Positions 54,098-62,816 of a stretch of DNA of 64,000 nucleotides are shown here, in pieces. Source of the DNA: an uncultured Bacilli bacterium (lineage in GTDB: Bacteria > Bacillota_I > Bacilli_A > RF39 > UBA660); assembly GCA_934131695.1 (NCBI GenBank), contig CAKOZV010000004.1, positions 12,299-76,298 of the forward strand. The letters are read 5' to 3'. Position 1 is the first letter of the stretch. Each line of letters opens with the position of its first letter. The notes beneath the pieces are model-generated. The model had not been told where the DNA came from. It did no database searches and saw nothing but the letters and a program-made list of their open reading frames with translations. The position numbers were made by a program, and so were the translations under genes.

Positions 54098-56677
54098 TTA
54101 ATTACTATTCTTTTTTTTAGTTAAAACTAATGGTTTGTGATTTTCATCAACCCTGTTTCTATAAAATCTTTTATTCTTTCGTACCTCTTCAAATAATGAT
54201 GTTACAAATTTAGTTTTATTTTTTGATTTTTCTACCTTCTTTAAATATTTATCACCCATTACATAATTTTCTTGTGCGTAGCTTTCTCTTGCCAAAACTA
54301 AAGTTGCGATTGCCTTTTGTTCATCGTTTAGACATAAAGTAGCACAAGCATCATCAATATTTATACCAGAACTTATTAATTCTGCAAGTTCGTTTATATT
54401 TTCTATTCCATAATAATTTTCAGTATCATTTTCAAAATCATCTGTTGTCATTTTAATCCTTGGTTTTTTGTCTTCTGGATCTATCAAGCCTTTTAAAGAT
54501 GCAATCAATTCAGTAAAATCAAAATCAGTTTGCTCTTCTTTTGAAAGTGCAGTAGCAATTGTTAAGTAATTTATTGCTGTCTCTTTATCAAATTTTTTCA
54601 TATATGCTAAACCTAATTTAACATATACCCATGCTTTAGGTTCTCCAAATTCTAGTAATTTTCTATATGATTCTATGCAATAATCATATTGACCATTATT
54701 ATAAGCGTTATTACCTTCTTTTGCAGTTGCTGAAAAATCAAGATATTCATTAACAGGTGGTTTAAATCTTAAAACAATTTGTCTATTAGAATCTGATCCA
54801 ATACTAAATGAAACTACATCTGGAATATCTTTTACTATATTATGTATTCCTTTTCTTCTATTACTATCCATTGGTTTTAATAATACAATACCTTTTTCGT
54901 GTAATTCATATAATTTCCCATTGATAAATTTCGAGTCGTCATAATCTACAATTTTTGGTTTTGAAATTTCTGTTTTCTTTGTAGTTTCTATAACTTCACT
55001 TGTTTCTATTATTTCTTCACTAGGTGTATCAACAATTTCTTCGTCAATATAAATAGGTGTATTTGAAATTGGATATTGGACAGACGGTTCAATTACTTGT
55101 TGTTGAACTGGCACAAAATTCACTGGCTCATGTTCTACATTTTTTATAGAAGCATCCACTCTATCTAAAATTTCATTATTTCTTTTATAATTCAACATTT
55201 TTTCTGTAGTATTTAATACTTGTTCTAACCCATCTGTAAGCACACAGCTTTGTCCTAGTTTGTTTGACTTTGAAATAATATCTAAATATATTCTTGCTTC
55301 AGTAAATCTATTTTGAGCTAGTGTTTCATAAAAGTTTTGAATGTATTCTGAAATATTAAATGTAAAATTCTCTCTGCTTGCATAGATTAGTGCTATCATT
55401 GGTTTTGAAAAAGCCACATCTTTTTCTATTAAACTTATCTTAATTAAATCAATAATTAAAAATTCATACTCGCTCCTATTAATGCCATTTAAATAACCTC
55501 TTAATGCTCTAAATGAATTGTCAAAATCTTGTTGCATTAAATAACCAATTACTGTAGCAAAAGTTATATTACTTGTCATAGGGGAAGCATTTATTTGAGA
55601 AGTTGCAATATTAATATTAGTAACAGGTTCAGCTTTTTTTACTGGCGATGTTACTACTTTTTTTTCTTCTGCTCTATTAGTTTTTGTTTTTATTAATTCT
55701 GTTATATCTTTAAGTAACATAAACATAGCATTATCACTTGGATCTATATTGTTTCTTTCAATATAATCTTTGCTCAAAGATAAAGCAAGTTCAAAGTTTT
55801 TGCCATTGACAGCTTCAAATAATTTATTTGTAGAAATAACTTCTTTTTCTGGAATAATTCCTGTTTCTGCTAATTTAGAAACTTCCCTTGCTAGAAATAA
55901 TATACATTCATCTGCTGCACTTAAATGATGTTGTTCTTGTACTTTTTTTAAATGAGATATAATTTCTTTATATTTTTTTTCTACAGCTAAATTAGTAATA
56001 TTCTTTTTTAATCCATTTTGCACTTCTATAGCTTGAGATAATAATGTTCTTGTAATAATATCTTGAACACTTAAACTTCCGTGTTGCTTAATTAATTCAT
56101 TAAGTTGTTTAGATGCCAATGTGAATTTTTGATTTAATGCAGATATTCTTACTTTATTTTGAGAATAAGGATCACTAAACCTTTTGTCATTAAAGTCAAT
56201 TCTAATATCTTCTAATTTTAAGTATTTAGCATATTCTCTATGTTGTTCAGGAATTTCTGTTATCATACTAAGCAAATATAAATAGAACTTACTATCATTA
56301 TTGTAATATTCGTCATCACTATCATAAAAATGTTCAAAGTAAGTAAATGCCTCTTCATAGTTCTTTGACTGAACAGCTCTTAAAAACAACTGAAAACAAG
56401 TTTCTAAATGATTTGGATTCAACTCATAACATTTTTTAAAACATGCAGTTGCTTTATCATAATCTTTTGAAGCAATAAGCTGTTTCCCATAATAGAATAA
56501 ATCATCTATAGATAAAAGCGAATAGTACCCTCTCTTAACTCTTTCAAGAACCCTATCATTAATTAAATCAGTTAAATCTTTTGAATTAAAACCATAACTA
56601 TTCAATTCTTTTGTTGTTAATTCTTTTTCATCTATTAAACCATTATACATCTTATTTAAATTCTCTTCATTTATCAT
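54098..56677 (-). CDS. Winged-helix/TPR protein of unknown function
   Basis: An 859-residue soluble protein. The start (LTTKELNSYGFNSKDLTDLI, then ERVKRGYYSL) matches the winged-helix opening of AbiEi-type antitoxins and related regulators. TPR-like helix pairs follow at about 63-135 (DYDKATACFKKCYELNP) and again near 640-700 (AYNNGQYDYCIESYRKLLEF). A Pro/Thr/Glu-rich linker (about 505-580) joins the two halves, with a conserved-looking VSFSIGSDSNRQIVLRF domain between. It could be a regulator sensing protein partners, but no nucleotidyltransferase toxin partner (AbiEii) is adjacent. AAGGAGG precedes the start, and the gene overlaps the broken TPR gene upstream. Confidence 0.65.
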   Translation of the reverse strand: MINEENLNKMYNGLIDEKELTTKELNSYGFNSKDLTDLINDRVLERVKRGYYSLLSIDDLFYYGKQLIASKDYDKATACFKKCYELNPNHLETCFQLFLRAVQSKNYEEAFTYFEHFYDSDDEYYNNDSKFYLYLLSMITEIPEQHREYAKYLKLEDIRIDFNDKRFSDPYSQNKVRISALNQKFTLASKQLNELIKQHGSLSVQDIITRTLLSQAIEVQNGLKKNITNLAVEKKYKEIISHLKKVQEQHHLSAADECILFLAREVSKLAETGIIPEKEVISTNKLFEAVNGKNFELALSLSKDYIERNNIDPSDNAMFMLLKDITELIKTKTNRAEEKKVVTSPVKKAEPVTNINIATSQINASPMTSNITFATVIGYLMQQDFDNSFRALRGYLNGINRSEYEFLIIDLIKISLIEKDVAFSKPMIALIYASRENFTFNISEYIQNFYETLAQNRFTEARIYLDIISKSNKLGQSCVLTDGLEQVLNTTEKMLNYKRNNEILDRVDASIKNVEHEPVNFVPVQQQVIEPSVQYPISNTPIYIDEEIVDTPSEEIIETSEVIETTKKTEISKPKIVDYDDSKFINGKLYELHEKGIVLLKPMDSNRRKGIHNIVKDIPDVVSFSIGSDSNRQIVLRFKPPVNEYLDFSATAKEGNNAYNNGQYDYCIESYRKLLEFGEPKAWVYVKLGLAYMKKFDKETAINYLTIATALSKEEQTDFDFTELIASLKGLIDPEDKKPRIKMTTDDFENDTENYYGIENINELAELISSGINIDDACATLCLNDEQKAIATLVLARESYAQENYVMGDKYLKKVEKSKNKTKFVTSLFEEVRKNKRFYRNRVDENHKPLVLTKKKNSN

Positions 56678-57677
56678 TTTCTAATTCCTCCTTGCTTTCT
56701 TTTAAGTAAAAGCTCCTTGCTTTCAGACATACCTTCCTTATCAAACTCATCAGATAACAAAACTGGATACATTGTTAAAATATCTTTTGTTCCAATCATA
56801 GTAACAACACATAAATCACGAGTTTTTTCTTCACCTTTAAAACCAATTGGTGCATCTAATCTAAATCTATACATATCTGAAACTTCAAAGTGATTTGAAT
56901 TCATATTTTCAATTTTTTCTCTTGCATCTATCAACAATTTTTTTAAATCAGTATATTTAAAAAAGCATCCATTTGTATCTTTATCTCTTTGATTCATGTG
57001 CTTACTTATATGTTTTAAAAGTAAGTCCTCACTATCATCAAACAAGCGATATATCATATAATCCTTTACTGGATCAAAATTATTGTCCGATTTTTTTAAT
57101 CTCCCTAAATTTCGAAGTAATACATTTCTAATATTTGATAATGTTGTAGCAATTTAGGAGTTAGACGATCAGAATTTATTGATTTCAAATACTTATAAGC
57201 ATCTCTGTAATTTTCTTCTAAAATATTTAAACATACCAATCCAATTGTAGATTGAATATAAAAATTTCTGTTTAATTGTAAAGTTTCTAACATTTTTCTT
57301 GCAACTTCATTATCTCCTGTTTGGATATATAACTTTGCTATTGCAAGTAACGATTTATTTTGCATCTCTGGATCAATCATACATTGACCATAATAATTTT
57401 TACTTTTTTCAAAATTATTTTCTATATTTTCTAATAATCCATATACTTGTTTAAACTCTATAATACTACTTTGATTATTTCTCAAAAGATTTCTTACTTT
57501 TGCATATTTTCCTTCTCTTAGATCTATTTGGATTAATTTTGAGAGAGATAAATCATTTAGTTCTCCATTATACTTGTAAGCCATCTCAAAATAATAACGA
57601 GCATTTCTGTAATCATTATTATTTCAAAATTCTATCCCCTTAAAGTAGGCATCTTTTTCACTTAATATCTTTTCCAT
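56674..57677 (-). pseudogene. Broken TPR protein gene upstream of the 859-residue TPR gene
   Basis: The gene begins at the ATG at 57677 behind GGGAGG and reads MEKILSEKDAYFKGIEF, then an in-frame TGA (57624-57626), then NNNDYRNARYYFEMAYKYNG and a TPR-like solenoid. Around 57108-57113 the frame shifts: one frame ends EMYYFEI, the other continues LLRNLGRLKKSDNNFDP and a second domain to 56674. One missing T restores EMYLLRNLGRL. If TGA is a stop, two lesions mark it as a pseudogene. Its end overlaps the start of the 859-residue TPR gene by four nt. Confidence 0.7.
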
Positions 57678-57750
57678 TATTAACCTCCCTTCTCCATAAA
57701 TTCTTAAAGTTATTCGCTTTGTAATTTTTTCTACACCAAACTTGCTATTT

Positions 57751-57779
57751 ATAATATACCTCTTTATAAAAAAAATCAA
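57751..57779 (-). promoter_or_regulatory. Promoter of the TPR gene pair
   Basis: On the minus strand TTGATT (57774-57779), a 17-nt spacer and TATTAT (57751-57756). Confidence 0.6.
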
Positions 57780-57792
57780 TATGTTATTATAT

Positions 57793-57837
57793 TGTTAATT
57801 TAAATTTAAAGTGTTGCACTTCAAATTTAAATTAACA
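57793..57837. repeat. Palindrome related to the IS30 remnant end
   Basis: TGTTAATTTAAATTTAAAGTG and its near-complement around a short centre. The right arm of 23 nt (57815-57837) is identical to 53937-53959 at the end of the IS30 remnant. It may be a relic of a second copy or two joined element ends. It lies directly upstream of the rpsD promoter. Confidence 0.65.
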
Positions 57838-57850
57838 AGCTACAAAATAT

Positions 57851-57879
57851 TTGACAAATCTACAAATTTATATTACAAT
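57851..57879 (+). promoter_or_regulatory. Promoter of rpsD
   Basis: TTGACA (57851-57856), a 17-nt spacer and TACAAT (57874-57879). Confidence 0.8.
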
Positions 57880-57886
57880 AAATCTG

Positions 57887-58049
57887 CAATTTTACTTGAA
57901 CAGCAATATTTCGCCTTTTTATATGTGTTTTTTGAAAGTTTCAAGTACCTTCGTTGCTGTGAAGCGAAAGAACAAAACAAAACTCCCATAGAAAGTGTTG
58001 GAAATAATTTTTCAAGAAGATGCAATTTATTAAGGAAAGGAGGATTTTT
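57887..58049 (+). promoter_or_regulatory. rpsD 5' leader, candidate S4 autoregulatory RNA
   Basis: A 160-nt untranslated leader. ACAGCAA (57900-57906) pairs with TTGCTGT (57954-57960), while TTTCGC (57909-57914) pairs with GCGAAA (57964-57969). The two stems cross, making a pseudoknot. In Bacillus, S4 binds its own mRNA leader and blocks translation; S4 targets in E. coli are also pseudoknots. I infer the same function here. Confidence 0.6.
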
Positions 58050-58652
58050 ATGGCAAGATATACTGGACCTAGTTATAAACAATCTCGTCGTGTTGGTTTT
58101 TCTTTAACTGAAACTGGTAAAGAATTAGCTAAACGTCCTTATGGACCTGGTCAACATGGTAAAGATAGAAAAGGTAAACCTAGTGATTACTCTAATCAAT
58201 TAAAAGAAAAGCAAAAATTACGTTTCATGTATGGTGTTAACGAAAGACAATTCCGTAAGACATTTGATGAAGCTAGTAAAATGGCTGGAGTTCATGGTAC
58301 TAATTTCTTAATCTTACTTGAATCTCGTCTTGATAACTTAGTTTATCGTATGGGATTTGCTACTACTCGTCGTGGAGCTAGACAACTTGTAAACCACGGA
58401 CATATTACTGTTGATGGTAAGAAGGTTGATATTCCTTCATATAGAGTTAAACCAGGAAGCAAGATTGCTTTAAAGGAAAATTCTAAAGATCATAAAGCTG
58501 CTCTTGACGCTATCTCTAAGATAACTAAACGTGTAGAGTATATTACTTTTGATGAAAATAAATTAGAAGGAACTTACGTTAGATATCCTGAACGTAGTGA
58601 ATTAAATGCAGATATCAATGAATCATTAATCGTTGAATTCTATAACAAGTAA
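58050..58652 (+). CDS. rpsD: 30S ribosomal protein S4
   Basis: A primary 16S rRNA-binding protein and translational repressor of its own gene. The ATG at 58050 after AAAGGAGG gives 200 residues; an earlier in-frame ATG is not used. The N-terminus MARYTGPSYKQSRRVGFSL, the QLKEKQKLRFMYGVNERQF region and the S4 domain LESRLDNLVYRMGFATTRRGARQLVNHGHI are textbook. Zinc cysteines are absent, giving the C-minus form. Monocistronic, as in Bacillus. Confidence 0.98.
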   Translation: MARYTGPSYKQSRRVGFSLTETGKELAKRPYGPGQHGKDRKGKPSDYSNQLKEKQKLRFMYGVNERQFRKTFDEASKMAGVHGTNFLILLESRLDNLVYRMGFATTRRGARQLVNHGHITVDGKKVDIPSYRVKPGSKIALKENSKDHKAALDAISKITKRVEYITFDENKLEGTYVRYPERSELNADINESLIVEFYNK

Positions 58653-58666
58653 TTAATTAAGATTAA

Positions 58667-58701
58667 AAAAGACTGTATGATAACTTTTCATACAGTCTTT
58701 T
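58667..58701 (+). terminator. Terminator of rpsD
   Basis: AAAAGACTGTATGA, a 7-nt loop, TCATACAGTCTTTT: a 14-bp stem and T tail. Confidence 0.88.
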
Positions 58702-58715
58702 CGTTTGATTTATTC

Positions 58716-59528
58716 TTATATACCAGTACTATAAGTACTATGACTGGTATTTGATATAGTTTGATTGCTATATACACTCATACCTACTATTACTCCAATA
58801 ATAATGATAGCAAGTATATCTAAAATAAAAGTTGTAATTATACTCAAACATACAGAATATCCTAATCTTTCTTCTTTAGCTTTAATTATATCAACATAAC
58901 CAGTTACTAACATTACAATAAATACCAAAGTTGAAACAATTGATAAAATAAGAGCCAATTTATAAAATATAAAACTAATCACAATAGAAATTAACATTAC
59001 AAATGTAGATAAAGGAGTGGCAAGAGCAATTACGTTCAAATAATCACCAAAAGTTCCTTTTCCTTTAAATATCTTACCTACAAATAATTTTGACATTAAA
59101 GCTAAGAAAATATAATTTAAAATAATTACAATTACAAATAATATAAATACTTTAAAGAATGGTAACTGTAAGCTTGATGTCATTGATGAAACATTGATAT
59201 TTAAAATTGATACCATATTTTGAAATTTAGTAGCTAAATCTTTTACAATTCCATTATAAGTATTAGCTATTAAGAAATAACCAGATAATCCAAATACAAT
59301 AGCATTTATTAATATCAAAATAAGACTTAATTTAGTGTTTTTTTCACTATACTTTTCCATTGTTTCAGAAGGTTTTTTTAAAGTGTTTTTATATATATTA
59401 GATACACTATCAATTAACTCATTAGTATTTTCATTTTTTTCTTCTATTACTTTTTCTTCTTTAATAGAACAACTACAAGGTTTTCCATCTTTTAGTGGTT
59501 TACCACATTTTGTACAAAATTTTGCCAT
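58716..59528 (-). CDS. Zinc-ribbon polytopic membrane protein
   Basis: A 270-residue protein opening MAKFCTKCGKPLKDGKPCSC, a short four-cysteine ribbon with its cytoplasmic pair of CxxC-like knuckles, a charged linker (20-65), and about five membrane helices (70-92, 125-150, 165-215, 225-255). Its first 20 residues are almost the same as those of the next gene, so the two arose by duplication. The ATG follows AAGGAG. It is last in the five-gene cluster. Function is unknown. Confidence 0.75.
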   Translation of the reverse strand: MAKFCTKCGKPLKDGKPCSCSIKEEKVIEEKNENTNELIDSVSNIYKNTLKKPSETMEKYSEKNTKLSLILILINAIVFGLSGYFLIANTYNGIVKDLATKFQNMVSILNINVSSMTSSLQLPFFKVFILFVIVIILNYIFLALMSKLFVGKIFKGKGTFGDYLNVIALATPLSTFVMLISIVISFIFYKLALILSIVSTLVFIVMLVTGYVDIIKAKEERLGYSVCLSIITTFILDILAIIIIGVIVGMSVYSNQTISNTSHSTYSTGI

Positions 59529-59541
59529 AATTTACTCCTTC

Positions 59542-60375
59542 CTAATAATAACCTCTACTACTAGAATTAATTTTTGCACTATTATTAATAGTACTTTTTC
59601 CAGCGGCAGATAACATATAAGACACACTAGCAATACCAGTTACAATAGAAAATGCTACTACTGGTATTATCATTCCAGCAATATATGAGTATATAGATTG
59701 TGACTTTTTAGTTTTAGCAAGAAGCAAATACCCTTGATATAAATATACAAAGAATATAATTGTAAATGCTATAAATACCACCAATGCTAAGAATAAACTA
59801 ATAAATGATACAATCATTGATAATAAGTAACCTACTGATAAGAATGCTTCTGTTATTCCTACTAATACCATAATTTTCTTAACATTAATTTTTTTCTTAT
59901 ATACTTCATTATGCATCAAATATAAAATACCTATCATACATAGTGAAACAACTCCCATACCTATTCCACATTTCAAACCTATATTTAGATTATTCATGCT
60001 TGTAATATTTTCATCAATTCCACTAATTAATCCTTCTACATTGTTAAGACTAAATCCTACATTTTTTAAGCAATTATCAATGAAAACATGACCTAACAAA
60101 CCAAATAATACTAAGTTTATTACAATTGATACTAATGCTAAATTATAGTTCTTAACATTTAAATATTTTTCTATAGTATTAACTGGTTTTTTAAACATAC
60201 CTTTAATAATAGCCATAAAATCATCTAACATACTACCAACCTTTGATTCATCAATCTCTTCTTCATCTTCGTCCACTTGCATTTTAACTGTTATTTCTTT
60301 TTCTTTCTTTACAGTACAACTACAAGGTTTGCCATCTTGTAGAGGTTTACCGCACTTTGTACAAAACTTTGCCAT
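59542..60375 (-). CDS. Zinc-ribbon polytopic membrane protein, paralogue
   Basis: A 277-residue paralogue of the downstream gene with the same MAKFCTKCGKPL start, an acidic linker (QVDEDEEEIDESK) and about five membrane helices. The two share the NTIEKYL/ETMEKYS-like join to the first helix. Identity in the helices looks low. It starts behind GGGAG and is 13 nt from the next gene, so co-transcription is clear. Confidence 0.75.
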   Translation of the reverse strand: MAKFCTKCGKPLQDGKPCSCTVKKEKEITVKMQVDEDEEEIDESKVGSMLDDFMAIIKGMFKKPVNTIEKYLNVKNYNLALVSIVINLVLFGLLGHVFIDNCLKNVGFSLNNVEGLISGIDENITSMNNLNIGLKCGIGMGVVSLCMIGILYLMHNEVYKKKINVKKIMVLVGITEAFLSVGYLLSMIVSFISLFLALVVFIAFTIIFFVYLYQGYLLLAKTKKSQSIYSYIAGMIIPVVAFSIVTGIASVSYMLSAAGKSTINNSAKINSSSRGYY

Positions 60376-60389
60376 AATCTACTCCCTTT

Positions 60390-61655
60390 CTAATAAAAAC
60401 TTGGCACACTTGACATATCTACTAATTTGTAATTGTCTTCGTATGAATAATAGAATGTAAAATAAGCACTTCTATCCTGATTGTTAGTTGAAGCTTCTTC
60501 ATCATTTTTATATTTACTATCATACTTATAATCAATACTTACTTTTACCTCATAAAGACAATTAGTTCCAATTGATACAGATGATATTTCAGCATCGGTT
60601 AATTCATAATTACTTATAGCATAATTACTATTTTTTCTATTTCTTAATCCATAATTATAATTGCTTTCAAGATTATCTAAAGATTCTTTACTAGAGAAGT
60701 TTTCTTTAATATCAGAGAATGATTTCTCGTCAAGTAAACCTTTTACTACAGTATTAAAATCATTTTTTGCTACCTCTAATAATTTTGATTGAACAGTATT
60801 AGATAAATTAGACTTAGTAATGAAAACTGTATACATCGTATTATAAGATGAAGGTGTTACTTTTCCAGTTACTTCTGTTCCATCTTTTAATTTTGCAACT
60901 ACACTTGTCTCAGCTTTTAATACTTCTGGTAATTTATAATAAACTACTGATTTTTCTTTACTACCATTTTTAGAACTATCAATATATTTATCATTAACTA
61001 CTACTCCACCAAATGTTACTTTAGTATCTTTTGGAGCTTTTATGTAATAATTCTTTACTGTATCAAGAGTTATTAATGTTGAATCATCTATTTTCCAATC
61101 ATTAAAGAAAATATATTTCTTATTTGATGTTTTAATAAGATTTATTTTTAGAGAATTATCACTTGTTAATATAGAATTTGACTTGTATTTAGAAGAGGTA
61201 AATGGCACCACTGCTTTTAAACCACCATCTTCATAAGAGACTGTTCCAACATTTATAGTACCAAGTTCTCCTTTAGATTGAATCATTTTAGCTAAAGCTT
61301 CTTTATAAGATTTTTTACTAATAAATTCTGATGATGATGAAACATCTAACATATTGTATATTGTTTCATAATCTTGATTGTTAATTGCAGTTAGATAATT
61401 TCTAACTATTGTTTCAGGACTTGCCTTCTTCTCTAATGATTTATAATAACCAAATGATACTACTAAAACTATAGCAATTACTGCTATTAATATTTTTTGT
61501 TTTTTTGTTAAGTCCTTTTTCTTTTTTTCTACTTTTTTAACTGTAGATTCTTTTTCTTTTGATTCTTCCTTAGATACTTCCTTTAATTTAGCACCACAAT
61601 TTTCACAAAATGCAGCACCCTTTTCATTTTTTGTTCCACATTGTCCACAAAACAT
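60390..61655 (-). CDS. TcaA-like zinc-ribbon membrane protein
   Basis: The ATG at 61655 gives MFCGQCGTKNEKGAAFCENC, placed 8 nt after GAGGAG; 421 residues. The order is zinc ribbon (1-21), charged linker, one membrane helix (about 51-68), then an extracellular region of three parts: NTF2-like (ETIVRNYLTAINNQDYETIY), a middle domain with a PEGA-like VVVNDKYID turn, and a C-terminal domain. This is the TcaA pattern of staphylococcal glycopeptide-response proteins. Role in wall stress is inference. It belongs to the five-gene cluster. Confidence 0.8.
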   Translation of the reverse strand: MFCGQCGTKNEKGAAFCENCGAKLKEVSKEESKEKESTVKKVEKKKKDLTKKQKILIAVIAIVLVVSFGYYKSLEKKASPETIVRNYLTAINNQDYETIYNMLDVSSSSEFISKKSYKEALAKMIQSKGELGTINVGTVSYEDGGLKAVVPFTSSKYKSNSILTSDNSLKINLIKTSNKKYIFFNDWKIDDSTLITLDTVKNYYIKAPKDTKVTFGGVVVNDKYIDSSKNGSKEKSVVYYKLPEVLKAETSVVAKLKDGTEVTGKVTPSSYNTMYTVFITKSNLSNTVQSKLLEVAKNDFNTVVKGLLDEKSFSDIKENFSSKESLDNLESNYNYGLRNRKNSNYAISNYELTDAEISSVSIGTNCLYEVKVSIDYKYDSKYKNDEEASTNNQDRSAYFTFYYSYEDNYKLVDMSSVPSFY

Positions 61656-61675
61656 TTTCATCACTCCTCACTTTT

Positions 61676-62815
61676 TTACCATCTATCGCCATTTTTAAAA
61701 TAATTCAAAATAGCTCTAGAATCATAGTTATTAATTACTCCATCTTTATTAATATCTCCAACTGATAGTATTATCTCATCACGAGTACCATAGTAGTCCT
61801 TTGCAACAGCAGCATCATTAGCATCTATTATACCATCGCCATCTAAATCACCTTTTAAACCAAGAACAGCTATAGATGTTGAATCACTAATATTAGTTCC
61901 TTCAATGGTTACTGATATTGATGCTCGTCCATATACAGCATTTGGACTTATACAACCTCTACTATCAACAGAAGCAACAGAATTATTACTACTTTTCCAT
62001 ACTACTTTTTCTTTTCCTGTCCCATTTGTAATGCTATAAGAGAAACATGCTGCCACATAACCTTTTCTATAATGATCTGAACCACCTGTTAGTCTTATTT
62101 TTGGAGTTACTGGGGTAGAGGTACTAGGATTATTTCCACCGTTATTATTATTACCATTATTGTTATTGTTTTTATTATTAGTGTTGTTATTGTTACTATT
62201 ATTATTTACTGCATCATTATTAGCAACATTACTATCTTCTGTTTTAGATGTTGTTTGATTGTTTTTATCTGTATCTTTATCTTCTTCGGTTTCTTTCTTA
62301 GCATATACCAGTTTTATTAAACTTCCTTTAACAACTTTACTGTTATTATTAACTTCTTGTTTAATTACTATATTATCTTCTTTATCTTTTGATAATTCTT
62401 CTTCTAAAGCTACACTAAAACCTAATTTAGTTAAGACGTCTTTAGCTTCATCTTTATTCATTCCTATAACTGATGGTACCTTAACCTCTTCATCAGAAAC
62501 ATAACTATAAAGAGTTATTGTTTGTTTCTTTTTAATTGGACCCACAACACTTTGTTTATAAACCTTTCCAATACTAGTCTCATCAGTAGATACCTTTTCT
62601 TTAACTGTAACATCTAATCCTAGTTTTTCTAAAATTTCCTGAGCTGTTCCAATTTCCTCACCAACCATATTAGGAATTTTAATTACATTTTCTGCCTTTT
62701 CTGAAACTTCTGCATTACTACTTTTTTTGTTTGACTTATTAAAACTTATAAATATTAAAAGACTCAACAGTAATAGTATTATTATTCCAACAATTATTAG
62801 CTTTTTTTTCTTCAT
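61676..62815 (-). CDS. PASTA-Ig-dockerin membrane-anchored protein
   Basis: A 379-residue protein: membrane helix (6-24), two PASTA domains (about 46-110 with IPNMVGEEIGTAQEIL, and 112-172 with VPSVIGMNKDEAKDVL), an Asn-rich linker (178-235), an Ig-like BIG2 domain (240-317), then a dockerin-type end with two calcium loops, GDLDGDGIIDANDAAVAK and GDINKDGVINNYDSRAIL. PASTA modules bind peptidoglycan fragments. Dockerins bind cohesins in cellulosomes; no cohesin is seen here. The combination is unusual. AGGTGAGG precedes the start. Confidence 0.88.
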   Translation of the reverse strand: MKKKKLIIVGIIILLLLSLLIFISFNKSNKKSSNAEVSEKAENVIKIPNMVGEEIGTAQEILEKLGLDVTVKEKVSTDETSIGKVYKQSVVGPIKKKQTITLYSYVSDEEVKVPSVIGMNKDEAKDVLTKLGFSVALEEELSKDKEDNIVIKQEVNNNSKVVKGSLIKLVYAKKETEEDKDTDKNNQTTSKTEDSNVANNDAVNNNSNNNNTNNKNNNNNGNNNNGGNNPSTSTPVTPKIRLTGGSDHYRKGYVAACFSYSITNGTGKEKVVWKSSNNSVASVDSRGCISPNAVYGRASISVTIEGTNISDSTSIAVLGLKGDLDGDGIIDANDAAVAKDYYGTRDEIILSVGDINKDGVINNYDSRAILNYFKNGDRW

Positions 62816-62816
62816 A

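Noticed and set aside
57600..57630. UGA fully reassigned to tryptophan
   Set aside because: All conserved genes, including Trp-rich ileS, use TGG only and none is interrupted by TGA, so full recoding is unlikely. The broader scarcity of TGA is noted as a finding.
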